Both the position numbers and the translations under genes were made by a program. DNA of 64,000 bases from Ferruginibacter paludis. Lineage in GTDB: Bacteria; Bacteroidota; Bacteroidia; Chitinophagales; Chitinophagaceae. Below, one piece after another: positions 46,769 through 55,559 of the stretch. The stretch spans positions 462,136 to 526,135 of the forward strand of contig NZ_JAUFQJ010000007.1 in NCBI RefSeq assembly GCF_030409685.1, read 5' to 3'. Positions within the stretch are counted from its first letter, which is position 1. Every line of letters starts with the position of its first letter. The notes beneath the pieces were generated by a model that worked only from the letters and a program-made list of their open reading frames with translations, had not been told where the DNA came from and searched no databases.

Positions 46769-46793
46769 GGGCTTTGCTGTTGCAAGGCCCTTT
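46769..46793. terminator. Terminator-like hairpin between convergent genes
   Basis: GGGCTTTGC (46769-46777) pairs with GCAAGGCCC (46782-46790) with one G-T pair and a 4-base loop, followed by only TTT. It lies 52 bases after the small lipoprotein gene and before the convergent helicase gene. Confidence 0.5.
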
Positions 46794-46903
46794 GCGATGT
46801 TGTCTTATCTTTCTTCTAAAGGAAGAGAAGGAGCGGTGCCTCCAACTAAGCAATCCTATCAGCAGACTTCACAGAAAAACAAAACGCTCCAAATTACCGC
46901 TCT

Positions 46904-49900
46904 TTAGGGGACGGGGGTAGCCACCAAACTCAATAAATCCTGCTTCCCCAGCTGCTTCAATATCCCTACATCCGTGCGTATCAACTCATTCACCAATGCC
47001 TTTTTACCCGCCTGCATTTTCATAATTTTTTCTTCAATCGTATCCGGGCAAATCAGGCGCACGGCGACTACATGTTTCTCTTGCCCGATGCGGTAGCAGC
47101 GGTCGATGGCCTGGTTTTCTACTGCCGGGTTCCACCAGGGGTCTACTAAATACACATAATCTGCTTCCGTTAAATTGAGGCCGGTGCCACCCGCTTTCAG
47201 GCTGATGAGAAAGACCCTGATGTCGTCATTATTTTGAAACGCATTCACTGCGGCAGCCCTGTCTTTCGTTTGGCCGGTCAGGTATTCAAACGGAATGTAT
47301 TTGGCGGCGAGTTCTTTTTTGATCAGGTTCAGCATACCCACAAACTGTGAGAACACTAGTATCTTATGATGCTTATGTTTGCTTTCAATTTGTTCCACCA
47401 GCACTTCAATTTTTGCTGCGGTGTCGCCATAAAAAGCATCATCTTTCAGCAGGGCGGGGGAGTTGCAGATCTGTCTTAATTTGGTAAGGCCCTGCAATAC
47501 ATGCATGCTGTCCCTTGGTAAATCTTCCTCCGGCTGGTGCAGTAAATAATTGCGGAATTCCTTTTCGTAAGCATCATATACTTTGCGTTGTTCAATGCCC
47601 ATTTCGCAATAGATCACCATCTCTGTTTTATCCGGTAACTCCGTTGCCACCTGTTGTTTGGTGCGGCGCAAAATAAACGGGTTCACTTTCTGCTGCAGTT
47701 CCGCCGCCCGTTTGCTGTCGCCAAACTTATCGATGGGCTGCGAGTAAATGTCTTTAAAATATTGCTGGTTGCCCAGCAAACCCGGACAGGCAAAACTCAG
47801 CTGACCGTACAAATCAAAGGTATTGTTTTCGATGGGCGTACCTGTTAACACAATCTTGTTGTTCGATTGCAATAAACGGCAAGCCTTGTACCGTTGCGAA
47901 TCCGGGTTTTTTATTGCCTGCGATTCATCTAAAAAGATATAACCAAAGCGAAAGCTTTTCATAAAATGAATGTTTGATACCAGCATGCCATAACTCGTCA
48001 GCACCACATCATAGTCTTTAAACGAATGATTATTTCTTACGCGGTTGTTGCCATGTATCGTGAGCACAGTAAGCGAAGGCGCAAACTTTTCCAGTTCTTC
48101 CTGCCAGTTAAAAATGATGGAGGTGGGCACCACTACCAGGTTAGTTTGTGCGCCACGTTTTTGCCGAAGCAACAACATAAACGCAATCACCTGTATTGTT
48201 TTACCCAGGCCCATATCATCTGCCAGGCAACCGCCAAAATGCAGGTCGTCTAAAAAGTTTAACCAGTTCAATCCCTGTTGCTGGTAATGGCGAAGGCTTG
48301 CCTGTAAGCCTTGCGGGGCGGGCACTTCGGCAATGCGTTCAAAGTGGTGCAGCTTGTCGCTGTAGCTGGCCAGCTGTTCCTGTACTTCTTCACTCAATAA
48401 TTGTTTATCGTACAAAGCCTCTACCGTTGCGAAGTTGATAAACGGTGTACGGATCTGTTCGCCCTCCAATTCACCCGCTTCAAAATACGCAGCCATTTTG
48501 CTCACCCATTCCGCAGGCAGCATGCCCAGCGTGCCATCATCCAGCGTAACATATTTGCTGCCGTTCTTTAACGATTTATGCAACTGCCGCAGGCTCGCTT
48601 TCTGACCACCATAGCGCACTTCCAGGTCGGTATTAAACCAGTCTAAACCACTGGTAACTTTAATGTGCACACTCGGCTTATTCGCATTCAGGCGGTTGTT
48701 TTTAATTTCATTAAAGCCCAGTATTTTAATATGGTGCGCCTGCCATTGTTCAAAGGCATCCAAAAACCAGGCATCTTCCAAAAACTGTTTTTTGGTAAGG
48801 TAAAAAGCCTGCTGGTGCAGTTGCTCCGCAAAGTCGGGATGTTGTAACAGCAGCAGCGCCGTAAAATTATTTTCCAGCACTTCATCGCGTTCAACAATAA
48901 AGGCATTGTTTTTTTGATCCCTTGCATACAGCTGCCTTTTGCTCAGCACGCTCACTTCCACTTCGCCATAGCGCACCACCGGGCTTATCATCACATGCAC
49001 GCCCGCATCACTTAAATAAATCAGTTGCTGCGGTGGTTCATCAAAACCATTTTCTTCCAGCTGTTCTTTGGTGGCCGCCACCAGCCAGGCGTAGTGGATG
49101 CGGATGGTATCTTCCAGCGGCGCCAATATGGTCTTCCTGAATTCATCCATCTTTTGCCGGTGTACCACTACAATGTTGTTGTGTTTTTTAAAGTAGGTCA
49201 TCACCCGCAACAGGTCAAGGTTGGCCACCAGGTGCAGCACGTTAGCAGCATGTATAAACCAGCCATATTTTAATAGCAGGTTATTCAGCGCATAGCTTTT
49301 ATCACCAATGGCCAGTTGCCCGCTAATCTCGTAGTATTCGCCTTTTAAATACACCGATAACTGCAGACCCGTTTGCAACAAAGCAAGTTGTACCGGCACC
49401 AAACTATTGGCGCCAATGTTTTCGGACAGGGCAGGGTTGTGCCAGTACACAGGCAAGGTCAGCGGGTTCTGTACAATGCTCCGCAAAGCCTGCAGGTGCG
49501 CCGCTTCCGGCGTTTTTTGATGGTTGTTGGTAAAGGCCACCACACCCGTATAAAATTTTATCACGACCGCTTCAGCGCTTGTCCAAACCATGGCTTCGGC
49601 GTTGAGTATTTGCAGCGGATTTTTTATTTTACCACCCGTGCTGGTGGGCGCTTCGTACAAGCCCACCTGCAGGTGCTGGTAGTATTTATGCGCACTCAGC
49701 ACCAGTATCGTGGTGGGGGTTTCTGCTTGTTTCGCAGCCGGTTTTTCCGGTGGAGGCAGCAGCTCTTCTGCCAGTTGTTTCAGTGCTGCTTCGTTTACCG
49801 GTTGCAGCGCTTTCATCCGCGGCGCTATGCGTACGGATTTGTTTTGCCATACCAGTTCAAAATGTTCGTCGGGGTTGGGCGATTGCTCCAGCCCGTAGTT

Positions 49901-50281
49901 TTTCGCCACCGCCTGTATCTTGTCGTGGCGAAACGCCGCATCAAAAAAAAGCCGCAGGTCGGGCCGCTCCATGATGTTGTACAGCACCTGCGCCTCGTGA
50001 GCGCACAGTTTGTGGTGACCATAGTTGCAGCTGCAACCCAGTGCCAGCGTGCCCTTGTTGTACTGCACCCATACCGGCGGAAAAACCACGCCACCTCCCG
50101 GGTTGCTGAAAGTACCCGTATTGATGTCAATCATATCCGGCTGCACTGCAAAAAATCGGTCGGCACCTGTATCCGGCATAGCGGCACAGTTGGCCAGTAT
50201 AAAGGCCGGTGTAAGGTTTGAGAACTGAAAGTTTTCAAAAATAATTTCCCTTGCGTTGTATGTTAAAATGGGTGAAGCCAT
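46904..50281 (-). CDS. SWIM-domain SNF2-family DNA helicase/ATPase
   Basis: The protein has 1125 residues. The N-terminal region carries a SWIM zinc motif, CSCNYGHHKLCAH (about 78-90), proposed for DNA or protein binding. The C-terminal SNF2 motor (about 660-1110) shows motif I ADDMGLGKTIQV, motif II DESQ (in place of DEAH), motif III VLTGTPIENN and the helicase C motifs FLISLKAGGTGLNLTEADYVYL and DRCYRIGQ. Such HepA-like proteins remodel protein-DNA or RNA-polymerase complexes and are sometimes part of defence loci. It sits at the edge of the repeat-rich region, but its composition matches the left side, so it is probably core. Confidence 0.9.
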   Translation of the reverse strand: MASPILTYNAREIIFENFQFSNLTPAFILANCAAMPDTGADRFFAVQPDMIDINTGTFSNPGGGVVFPPVWVQYNKGTLALGCSCNYGHHKLCAHEAQVLYNIMERPDLRLFFDAAFRHDKIQAVAKNYGLEQSPNPDEHFELVWQNKSVRIAPRMKALQPVNEAALKQLAEELLPPPEKPAAKQAETPTTILVLSAHKYYQHLQVGLYEAPTSTGGKIKNPLQILNAEAMVWTSAEAVVIKFYTGVVAFTNNHQKTPEAAHLQALRSIVQNPLTLPVYWHNPALSENIGANSLVPVQLALLQTGLQLSVYLKGEYYEISGQLAIGDKSYALNNLLLKYGWFIHAANVLHLVANLDLLRVMTYFKKHNNIVVVHRQKMDEFRKTILAPLEDTIRIHYAWLVAATKEQLEENGFDEPPQQLIYLSDAGVHVMISPVVRYGEVEVSVLSKRQLYARDQKNNAFIVERDEVLENNFTALLLLQHPDFAEQLHQQAFYLTKKQFLEDAWFLDAFEQWQAHHIKILGFNEIKNNRLNANKPSVHIKVTSGLDWFNTDLEVRYGGQKASLRQLHKSLKNGSKYVTLDDGTLGMLPAEWVSKMAAYFEAGELEGEQIRTPFINFATVEALYDKQLLSEEVQEQLASYSDKLHHFERIAEVPAPQGLQASLRHYQQQGLNWLNFLDDLHFGGCLADDMGLGKTIQVIAFMLLLRQKRGAQTNLVVVPTSIIFNWQEELEKFAPSLTVLTIHGNNRVRNNHSFKDYDVVLTSYGMLVSNIHFMKSFRFGYIFLDESQAIKNPDSQRYKACRLLQSNNKIVLTGTPIENNTFDLYGQLSFACPGLLGNQQYFKDIYSQPIDKFGDSKRAAELQQKVNPFILRRTKQQVATELPDKTEMVIYCEMGIEQRKVYDAYEKEFRNYLLHQPEEDLPRDSMHVLQGLTKLRQICNSPALLKDDAFYGDTAAKIEVLVEQIESKHKHHKILVFSQFVGMLNLIKKELAAKYIPFEYLTGQTKDRAAAVNAFQNNDDIRVFLISLKAGGTGLNLTEADYVYLVDPWWNPAVENQAIDRCYRIGQEKHVVAVRLICPDTIEEKIMKMQAGKKALVNELIRTDVGILKQLGKQDLLSLVATPVP

Positions 50282-50408
50282 GTGGGGTGTAAAAATAAGG
50301 CAGGCGTATTTAGCAATGGTTATGGAATGCTTAATTTTTGCACCGGCATTTTTGCATTGGGCAACATCGTTGTGTCACTCACTTGTGCGGCATACCGCTG
50401 AGGGGCTT

Positions 50409-51008
50409 TTATGGGAGCGGGGTTAGGTTTGTTTGAAGTCCGATATCATTAGCAAGCACAGAGAGTACAGAATATGTAAAATTGGCTAAGTATTTATAAT
50501 CCATTGCAAGCTCATGCTTGTTTATTCCAAATTCGTGTAAATATCTAAAATCGATAAAAGCACTTTTATGCCTTTCTAATAATTCCTCAACATGTTGATT
50601 AATTAATTTTTCATTTTTTTCAGGTAGTACAGTGGGAGGCAATGTTGCGTTTTTGTTTCCGACCTTTAAAAAGAAGTTGGGGTATCCATTAAATTCATTT
50701 TGATTAAGATAATTCTGAATAATGCGTTCTTGAACGTCCGGAAGCAGTAAGAAAAAGAGTTTCTTTAAGTAATGTTTATTAGGAATCTCAATGTTATTAT
50801 TCATTAATAAACCCTTTAAAGCTAGTTCCATGCTAAAAGATGCTGCTACCATTGGAAAAGGTAATTTACCCAAAGATTGTAACTGTCCTTCTGTTTCAAC
50901 ATCAAGCAGTTCGGGATTAAGAAACACTTTTTTTGCAGCATGAGCACTTTGTCCAAGGAAGTCCTTTGCTACAGAATAAATGAAAAGCGCATTATTAAAA
51001 TCTTCCAT
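50409..51008 (-). CDS. HEPN-like hypothetical protein
   Basis: The protein has 199 residues from ATG 51008; upstream open sequence up to 51107 lies inside repeat copy A and is rejected. The first helices (FPMVAASFSMELALKGLLMNN) resemble the conserved SxxLELxLKALL helix of HEPN proteins, and the C-terminal FIDFRYLHEFGI fits the RY-x-E type helix. A classical R-x4-6-H catalytic motif is not clear. No signal peptide. The gene is divergent from the HEPN-like gene at 51279, with repeat copy A between them. AT-rich composition suggests acquired DNA. Possible defence or RNA-related role; the family call is tentative. Confidence 0.55.
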   Translation of the reverse strand: MEDFNNALFIYSVAKDFLGQSAHAAKKVFLNPELLDVETEGQLQSLGKLPFPMVAASFSMELALKGLLMNNNIEIPNKHYLKKLFFLLLPDVQERIIQNYLNQNEFNGYPNFFLKVGNKNATLPPTVLPEKNEKLINQHVEELLERHKSAFIDFRYLHEFGINKHELAMDYKYLANFTYSVLSVLANDIGLQTNLTPLP

Positions 51009-51038
51009 GCTCAAATATATCAAAACGAATAATATTTT

Positions 51039-51200
51039 CGCCGTTGTTCGTAGGTTATTTGCCGTTGTTGGTCTTGTTGACCAACAACCGAAGCGAACAA
51101 CAAACAAACTTTATATCTTCCACTCAGAGTCTCCGATAAAAAATTTCTCAAGCGATGTCTCTGCACGAATTATTTTAAACCAACAACTAGCATAAGCTTT
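51039..51200 (+). repeat. RAYT-element repeat, copy A (5' modules plus L block)
   Basis: It contains a shortened M block start (CGCCGTTGTTCGTAGG, 51039-51054), the REP hairpin at 51064-51088 (stem GTTGTTGGTC/GACCAACAAC, loop TTGTT), the start of the R block (CGAAGCGAACAACAAA) and an L block at 51123-51200 (CTCCGATAAAAAATTTCTC, GCGATGTCTCTGCACGAATT, ACCAACAACTAGC). No transposase sequence remains. It lies between the divergent HEPN-like genes, 31 bases upstream of one ATG and 79 bases upstream of the other. Confidence 0.8.
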
Positions 51201-51278
51201 AGGATTCGCCAACCTAACATCTTATATCATATATTTACATGTTATCGTAAACGCAGACCCCTTCAAATACCTTAAACC

Positions 51279-52892
51279 ATGCCACGGCTCTTAAAAAATG
51301 ACAGCATAAGACTTATTGAAGCGAGCATTGAGGCTTTGTCACTAGCCCAAATTGGCATTTGCACTTTCAGAAAAGATGAATTGAAAATTGATTCTGTACG
51401 ATATTCTGTGGAGGTTGGATTAATAGGAGTATCAATTGAATTAGCAATGAACTCTGTGCTAGCTCAGGCTTTTGGAAGAAAAATTATTTACAAGGATGAA
51501 AGCCGATATAAAACAGCCTCTGAAATATTGCATGATTTTAGAAGCTTATTAAATCAATCCTCTGCTATTACGATATTTTTAACAAACGGAATAAAAGACG
51601 GTGCAAGGCATATTGAAAAGATATTGGAATTAACAAACAGATTCCAAATAATGATTATCAGCAGGGCTAATGCTTTACATAATGGTATTGGTTTATCTTA
51701 TGAAATCACTGCTTCGTTTTTTCAGGAAGTTTCTTTGTTCTTAAACTTGTTAAGTCTATCATCAAATTACAAACCTTATCTTTTCAAAATACCTTCACTT
51801 GTGGGCATCAGTATAGACAAAAAAGTTCTAATTGAGGATTTGTACAATAAAATAAACAACACATCTAACCCTTTTGACAAAAAGAGTTTAATAACTTCTC
51901 TTTTTTTGATTTTGCCAGAATTACCTAAAAAAATGCCAGAATGGATAAAATGTTTTGAGAGGTTTAATATAGCGCCGAAGAAAAGTGATACAGTGTATCT
52001 GGTAAATGCTTTGGAAACGGCTAATCCTGTTACGTTAAAGAAAGTAAGAACGAAAGGCGAAATGTTGACTGTAAGAATTGACAATAATGATCCTAGTGCG
52101 CTGCCCATTGCTCCACAATATTTAAGGACAGAATTCACTCAATATAAAGATCAGTTTTATGCGGACATTTCAACTGCAAACGGAAGACTCGGCAGCAATC
52201 AATTAGATTTGCCACCCAAGAACTCAGTGTATAATGCATTCTCAATTGATTTAATTGAGGCTGGAATATTGACAGAGGGCAATTTGTTCAACGCACATGA
52301 AACATGGCCTTTTATTGTATCAGCTCTTAATACTCCAAAAGGCGGCACATGCGCACCTTTTTGGTTTATGATTAGAAAAACAAATGATTTGGGTCAACTT
52401 AAATCTCAGCTTAAAAGAGCCGGTAGGATAGGAAATACATCTCTAAGTCGAAACATAGATATTATATTAAAAGGCATTGATAAAGTTGAGAGAAACAGTT
52501 CAGTTGACATTTCAGATCCCTTTTATAGTACAATTCTAAAAGAAAAAAGCAGCTTTGAGGTGCATCTTGAGAAATATGAAACAAAAATTTCAAAATCGAA
52601 AAACTATCCTCTGCCTCAAACTTATGAAGAAAGAATAGATGATCTATTTAAAGAAAAAATACACGTTGGAGAGTTTTTAAACTATTTGATAAATGACCAT
52701 GGCTTAGGCCTTGATACAAGAAAATATTGGGTTTTTAATTTAACACAAGTATTTCCAGAAAGAGAAGATTTGATTGTTCTCAATGAAATTTTAAACAATG
52801 TGGAGTATAGTAGTTCATATACTAATATTCGTAAAAGCTTCAGGGCTATAGACTTTTTTCTACATGGCCCTAAAATAAATACCAGCGCCTAA
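51279..52892 (+). CDS. HEPN-like hypothetical protein
   Basis: The protein has 537 residues, no signal peptide or membrane segment, and is very AT-rich. Near the N-terminus, VEVGLIGVSIELAMNSVLAQ resembles the conserved helix of HEPN proteins, and SRANALHNGIGLS (about residues 128-140) contains R-x4-H, the spacing of the HEPN ribonuclease motif. The long C-terminal part (about 170-537) has no recognised domain; ECxERFN-like and FERFNIAPKKSD segments suggest helical repeats. It is bordered by repeat copies A and B. HEPN nucleases are frequent in toxin and phage-defence systems, so a defence role is possible but unproven. Confidence 0.55.
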   Translation: MPRLLKNDSIRLIEASIEALSLAQIGICTFRKDELKIDSVRYSVEVGLIGVSIELAMNSVLAQAFGRKIIYKDESRYKTASEILHDFRSLLNQSSAITIFLTNGIKDGARHIEKILELTNRFQIMIISRANALHNGIGLSYEITASFFQEVSLFLNLLSLSSNYKPYLFKIPSLVGISIDKKVLIEDLYNKINNTSNPFDKKSLITSLFLILPELPKKMPEWIKCFERFNIAPKKSDTVYLVNALETANPVTLKKVRTKGEMLTVRIDNNDPSALPIAPQYLRTEFTQYKDQFYADISTANGRLGSNQLDLPPKNSVYNAFSIDLIEAGILTEGNLFNAHETWPFIVSALNTPKGGTCAPFWFMIRKTNDLGQLKSQLKRAGRIGNTSLSRNIDIILKGIDKVERNSSVDISDPFYSTILKEKSSFEVHLEKYETKISKSKNYPLPQTYEERIDDLFKEKIHVGEFLNYLINDHGLGLDTRKYWVFNLTQVFPEREDLIVLNEILNNVEYSSSYTNIRKSFRAIDFFLHGPKINTSA

Positions 52893-52901
52893 CTTTTTCT
52901 T

Positions 52902-53075
52902 TCGCCGTTGTTGGTAAGATTACTTCATGTTGCAGTAAATGCTTTTGATTCGCTTTCCTTTAGCATTACGTCCCTAAAATCATCGGCTAACACGGGAGCC
53001 GTTGTTGGCCTTGTTGACCAACAACCGAAGCGAGCAACAAAAAAGCTGCAACTAAAAATAGTACCTTTCATCTCA
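52902..53075 (+). repeat. RAYT-element repeat, copy B 5' end (M, REP hairpin, R)
   Basis: M block from CGCCGTTGTTGGTAAG (52903) with GTAAATGCTTTTGATTCGC, the REP hairpin at 53001-53025 (one stem base changed, GGCC for GGTC), and the R block CGAAGCGAGCAACAAAAAAG to CTTTCATC (53073). The element is broken just before the transposase ATG and a passenger gene (53184-53672) follows. The 3' end of the same copy is at 53691-53836. Confidence 0.85.
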
Positions 53076-53183
53076 AAGGCAGACAGCTGGGCCGCCATGT
53101 TATCTTTCGCAGTTATAAAAATCTTTCACTTTAAAAATTGTGCTATATTCAACTTTGCCAGTACTAAAAAAGTAAATTATCAA

Positions 53184-53672
53184 ATGGGACTAATCAGCAA
53201 ATTGTTAGGCGGCAAAAAAGAAGATCCAATCTGGACGGCTAACAAAAGTAGTGACACAGTATACCCCAAAAGTTCCATTTCAATATTAACACTTAAAACC
53301 AAAAGAGGTGGCACCGGCACAGGTTGGGTGAACAAGGCTTACGAGCAATACGCTTATAAAAAATTTTGTCCCTACAATGTTTTAATAAAAGTTGACCTGA
53401 AAGACAGCATAGCTCAAAAAAATCCTGACTTAGACATGAGATCAGTCGAGGAATTTTTTTCAGAAAACCTAAGAAGAATATGCATTGCCCACATGGTTGC
53501 CCGGCTTGTGACTGATGAAGGAATGAATATTGAAATGTATGTAGAAAAAGGTAAGCAAGTTGCCGAACTATTGCATGAAATAGCAATAAACAAAAACCGA
53601 CTGGTTTCGTTTACAACAGAAATAAATAAAGACCCCAATTGGATGGCAGTTAGTGGTCTGATGAAATTATAG
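53184..53672 (+). CDS. Hypothetical passenger protein inside repeat copy B
   Basis: The protein has 162 residues from ATG 53184 (MGLISKLLGGKKEDPIW). The frame is open far upstream through the repeat, but that part only mirrors repeat sequence. The protein is soluble and mixed alpha/beta, with a Lys/Gly-rich start, TLKTKRGGTGTGWVNKAYE and a helix RICIAHMVARLVTDEGMNIE. No family was recognised. It lies exactly where the transposase gene should be: element 5' modules end 110 bases before it, and an L block plus the last codons of the transposase and the terminal hairpin follow. CAACTTTG near 53148 is one base off the -7 box. Confidence 0.65.
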   Translation: MGLISKLLGGKKEDPIWTANKSSDTVYPKSSISILTLKTKRGGTGTGWVNKAYEQYAYKKFCPYNVLIKVDLKDSIAQKNPDLDMRSVEEFFSENLRRICIAHMVARLVTDEGMNIEMYVEKGKQVAELLHEIAINKNRLVSFTTEINKDPNWMAVSGLMKL

Positions 53673-53690
53673 CATCAAACATTCTTCGAC

Positions 53691-53836
53691 CACAAGTCTC
53701 CAATAAAAAAATCTCAGGCGATGTCTTTATTCATCAGCCAGCTTTTATCATTCGGGTATTGATGAATTTAATATGCTAACACATTGCTAAACCCATCGAT
53801 TCGGTTGTTGGTCAATAAGACCAACAACGGCGTTTA
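53691..53836 (+). repeat. RAYT-element repeat, copy B 3' end (L, transposase remnant, inverted REP)
   Basis: An L-block fragment (CAAGTCTCCAATAAAAAAAT, GGCGATGTCT) runs into transposase C-terminal codons. 53728-53790 encodes SSASFYHSGIDEFNMLTHC and stop, against SSAKFYHNGIDEFNMLTHC in the complete copy E. The inverted terminal hairpin follows at 53804-53828 (stem GTTGTTGGTC/GACCAACAAC, loop AATAA) and GGCGTTT closes the element. Confidence 0.85.
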
Positions 53837-53897
53837 AAATTTAACCGTTGTACTTGATCAGTAACACCAATCCGCATAAAAATTAAAAACTCTGAAC

Positions 53898-54335
53898 ATG
53901 TCCATTTATCAGATAATAGAGAAGCTAAATAATTTTATTCCTTTTAGCGAAGACAATGCCGCAAACAGCAACGAGATACCACTCGATGATATATTGAGCG
54001 ATCTGGAAAAAGAGAAAGATTTCGAGCTGGCATTTGACCCAATTTTTAATTTGCTGGAAAAATATCCAACTACCGACTTTGGTTCGCCGGGGCCTATTGT
54101 ACATACTATTGAAAAATTCATTGGGTATTATGAAAGTCATTTGTTTGAATCATTAAACCGCAAACCAACGCCATTGACAATCCTGATGCTTAACAGAATA
54201 ATTAATGGAGAGAAAAATATAATTATCAAACAAAATTTAATTGACAGGCTGCAGGCATATTTAGACCATCCATCTATCAATACACAAACTGCTGAAGTAA
54301 TTAAAGGATTTGTAGATTATCAAAATAAAAGATAG
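53898..54335 (+). CDS. Hypothetical acidic protein between copies B and C
   Basis: The protein has 145 residues, no signal peptide. It is mainly helical with a short central loop: IIEKLNNFIPFSEDN, LDDILSDLEKEKDFELAF, LLEKYPTTDFGSPGPIVHTI and LTILMLNRIINGEKN. The size, acidity and the FGSPGPIVHTIE segment are similar in style to immunity proteins of polymorphic toxins, but no family is claimed. It starts 62 bases after the terminal hairpin of copy B and ends 46 bases before copy C, so it fills one whole gap between repeat copies. Confidence 0.6.
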   Translation: MSIYQIIEKLNNFIPFSEDNAANSNEIPLDDILSDLEKEKDFELAFDPIFNLLEKYPTTDFGSPGPIVHTIEKFIGYYESHLFESLNRKPTPLTILMLNRIINGEKNIIIKQNLIDRLQAYLDHPSINTQTAEVIKGFVDYQNKR

Positions 54336-54380
54336 GCATAATCCCGGCTAAGGGGTTTCTATAACAGTACGGTAATAAGT

Positions 54381-54604
54381 CGCCGTGGTTGGTTGGGTTA
54401 TAACATCTAGTAGTAAATGTTTTTGATTCGCTTGCCTTTAGCCATTACGTCCTTAAAATCGTTGGCTATCACGGCGGCCATTGTTGGTCTTGTTGACCAA
54501 CAACCGAAGCGAACAACAAAAAAGCTGCAACTAAAAATAGTACCTTTCATCAATGGAAACATATCCCGTATACTGGCCTCAGTTTTTACACTGCCACGAT
54601 GGTG
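54381..54604 (+). repeat. RAYT-element repeat, copy C (M, REP hairpin, R, transposase start)
   Basis: M block from CGCCGTGGTTGG (54381), including GTTTTTGATTCGCTTGCC and ATTACGTCCTTAAAATCG, the REP hairpin at 54480-54504, and the R block to TTTCATCA. Then 54553-54604 encodes the first residues of the transposase (METYPVYWPQF) before similarity ends. No terminal hairpin follows; the passenger gene at 54685 comes next. Confidence 0.85.
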
Positions 54605-54684
54605 AGATAGAATGTCTTGAGAGATTTAATCTTGCAGAAAGGTTTGGGCAATCCAATATTTTTTATAGTCGTAAAATAAGCAAA

Positions 54685-55215
54685 ATGAAATATTTAATAA
54701 CATCACTTTCTCTTTTATTAATTTATACTTCACTGCTTTCTCAGACGCTTTATGCAGACTCTGCTTCACAATCTAATGCTCTAAAACAGGGGACTCTTAT
54801 GGCGAAGCTCTTATTGAAAAAAGACTATAGATCTTTTACAGCATTTACCTATGCTCCAATAATAAAAATGGCTGGCGGGCTTGACAAAATGGCTTCTTAT
54901 ATGGAAGAAAGCTTTAAGGGAATGGAAGATGAAGGTTTTAGTATTGCTAACGTTACAGTTGAAAATTGTTCAAAAATCATTCACTTAGAAAAGCAACTGC
55001 AGTGTACTTTGACTGAAATTGTCGAATTGAAGCATACCGATGGAAAACTAATTCAAAAGTCGACACTTATTGGCATTTACAGTGATAAAGGTGTAACATG
55101 GACATTTATTGATACACATGGTGCAACTTTGAAAAAGTTGCAGGAAACTATAAAAGAATTAAGTAATGATTTAGTTGTTCCCGAACAACAAGAACCAGAA
55201 ATAATATCAAACTAA
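54685..55215 (+). CDS. Exported hypothetical passenger protein after copy C
   Basis: The protein has 176 residues from ATG 54685. MKYLITSLSLLLIYTSLLSQ is a signal peptide. The mature part has an N-terminal helix (ALKQGTLMAKLLLKKDYRSF) and a strand-rich C-terminal half (HLEKQLQCTLTEIVELK, LIGIYSDKGVTWTFIDT), a plan reminiscent of small NTF2-like or DUF4440 folds; this is tentative. The reading frame is open from the transposase ATG at 54553 straight into this gene (44 codons upstream), so a fused product is possible, though it would bury the signal peptide. It is flanked by copies C and D. Confidence 0.65.
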   Translation: MKYLITSLSLLLIYTSLLSQTLYADSASQSNALKQGTLMAKLLLKKDYRSFTAFTYAPIIKMAGGLDKMASYMEESFKGMEDEGFSIANVTVENCSKIIHLEKQLQCTLTEIVELKHTDGKLIQKSTLIGIYSDKGVTWTFIDTHGATLKKLQETIKELSNDLVVPEQQEPEIISN

Positions 55216-55240
55216 AACGAGCGGACAATATAGTTGCTTT

Positions 55241-55525
55241 CGCCGGTGTTGGTATGGCTCATCTCCTGTAGTTGTAAATGTTTTTGACTCGCTTGCCTTT
55301 AACCATTACGTCCATAAAATCGTAGGCTATCACGGCGGCCGTTGTTGGCCTTGTTGACCAACAACCGAAGCGAACAATAAAAAAGCTGCAACTAAAAACA
55401 GTACCTTTCATCAATGGAAACTTATCCCATATACTGGCCTCAATTCTTCCACCCAGGTCTTCAAGAAAACTTCCGGATCAATATTACTGCACAAATTATT
55501 TAAACTAACAACCGGCACAAGCTAC
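55241..55525 (+). repeat. RAYT-element repeat, copy D (M, REP hairpin, R, transposase start, L)
   Basis: M block from CGCCGGTGTTGG (55241), REP hairpin at 55341-55365 (stem base GGCC), and R block to TTTCATCA. The transposase start (METYPIYWPQFF) runs from 55413 for about 12 codons before changing into an L block (about 55452-55525: CTTCAAGAAAACTTCCGG, CTGCACAAATTATTTAAAC, CTAACAACCGGCACAAGC). The copy fills most of the 344-base gap before the minus-strand lipoprotein gene. Confidence 0.85.
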
Positions 55526-55559
55526 AGTGCTCAGCTACGCAAACCCGGGACGTGATCTT

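Noticed and set aside
49373..50221. 282-residue open frame on the plus strand
   Set aside because: It lies wholly antisense to the SNF2 helicase, whose motifs are complete; the translation is rich in Arg, Gln and His, without any domain pattern.
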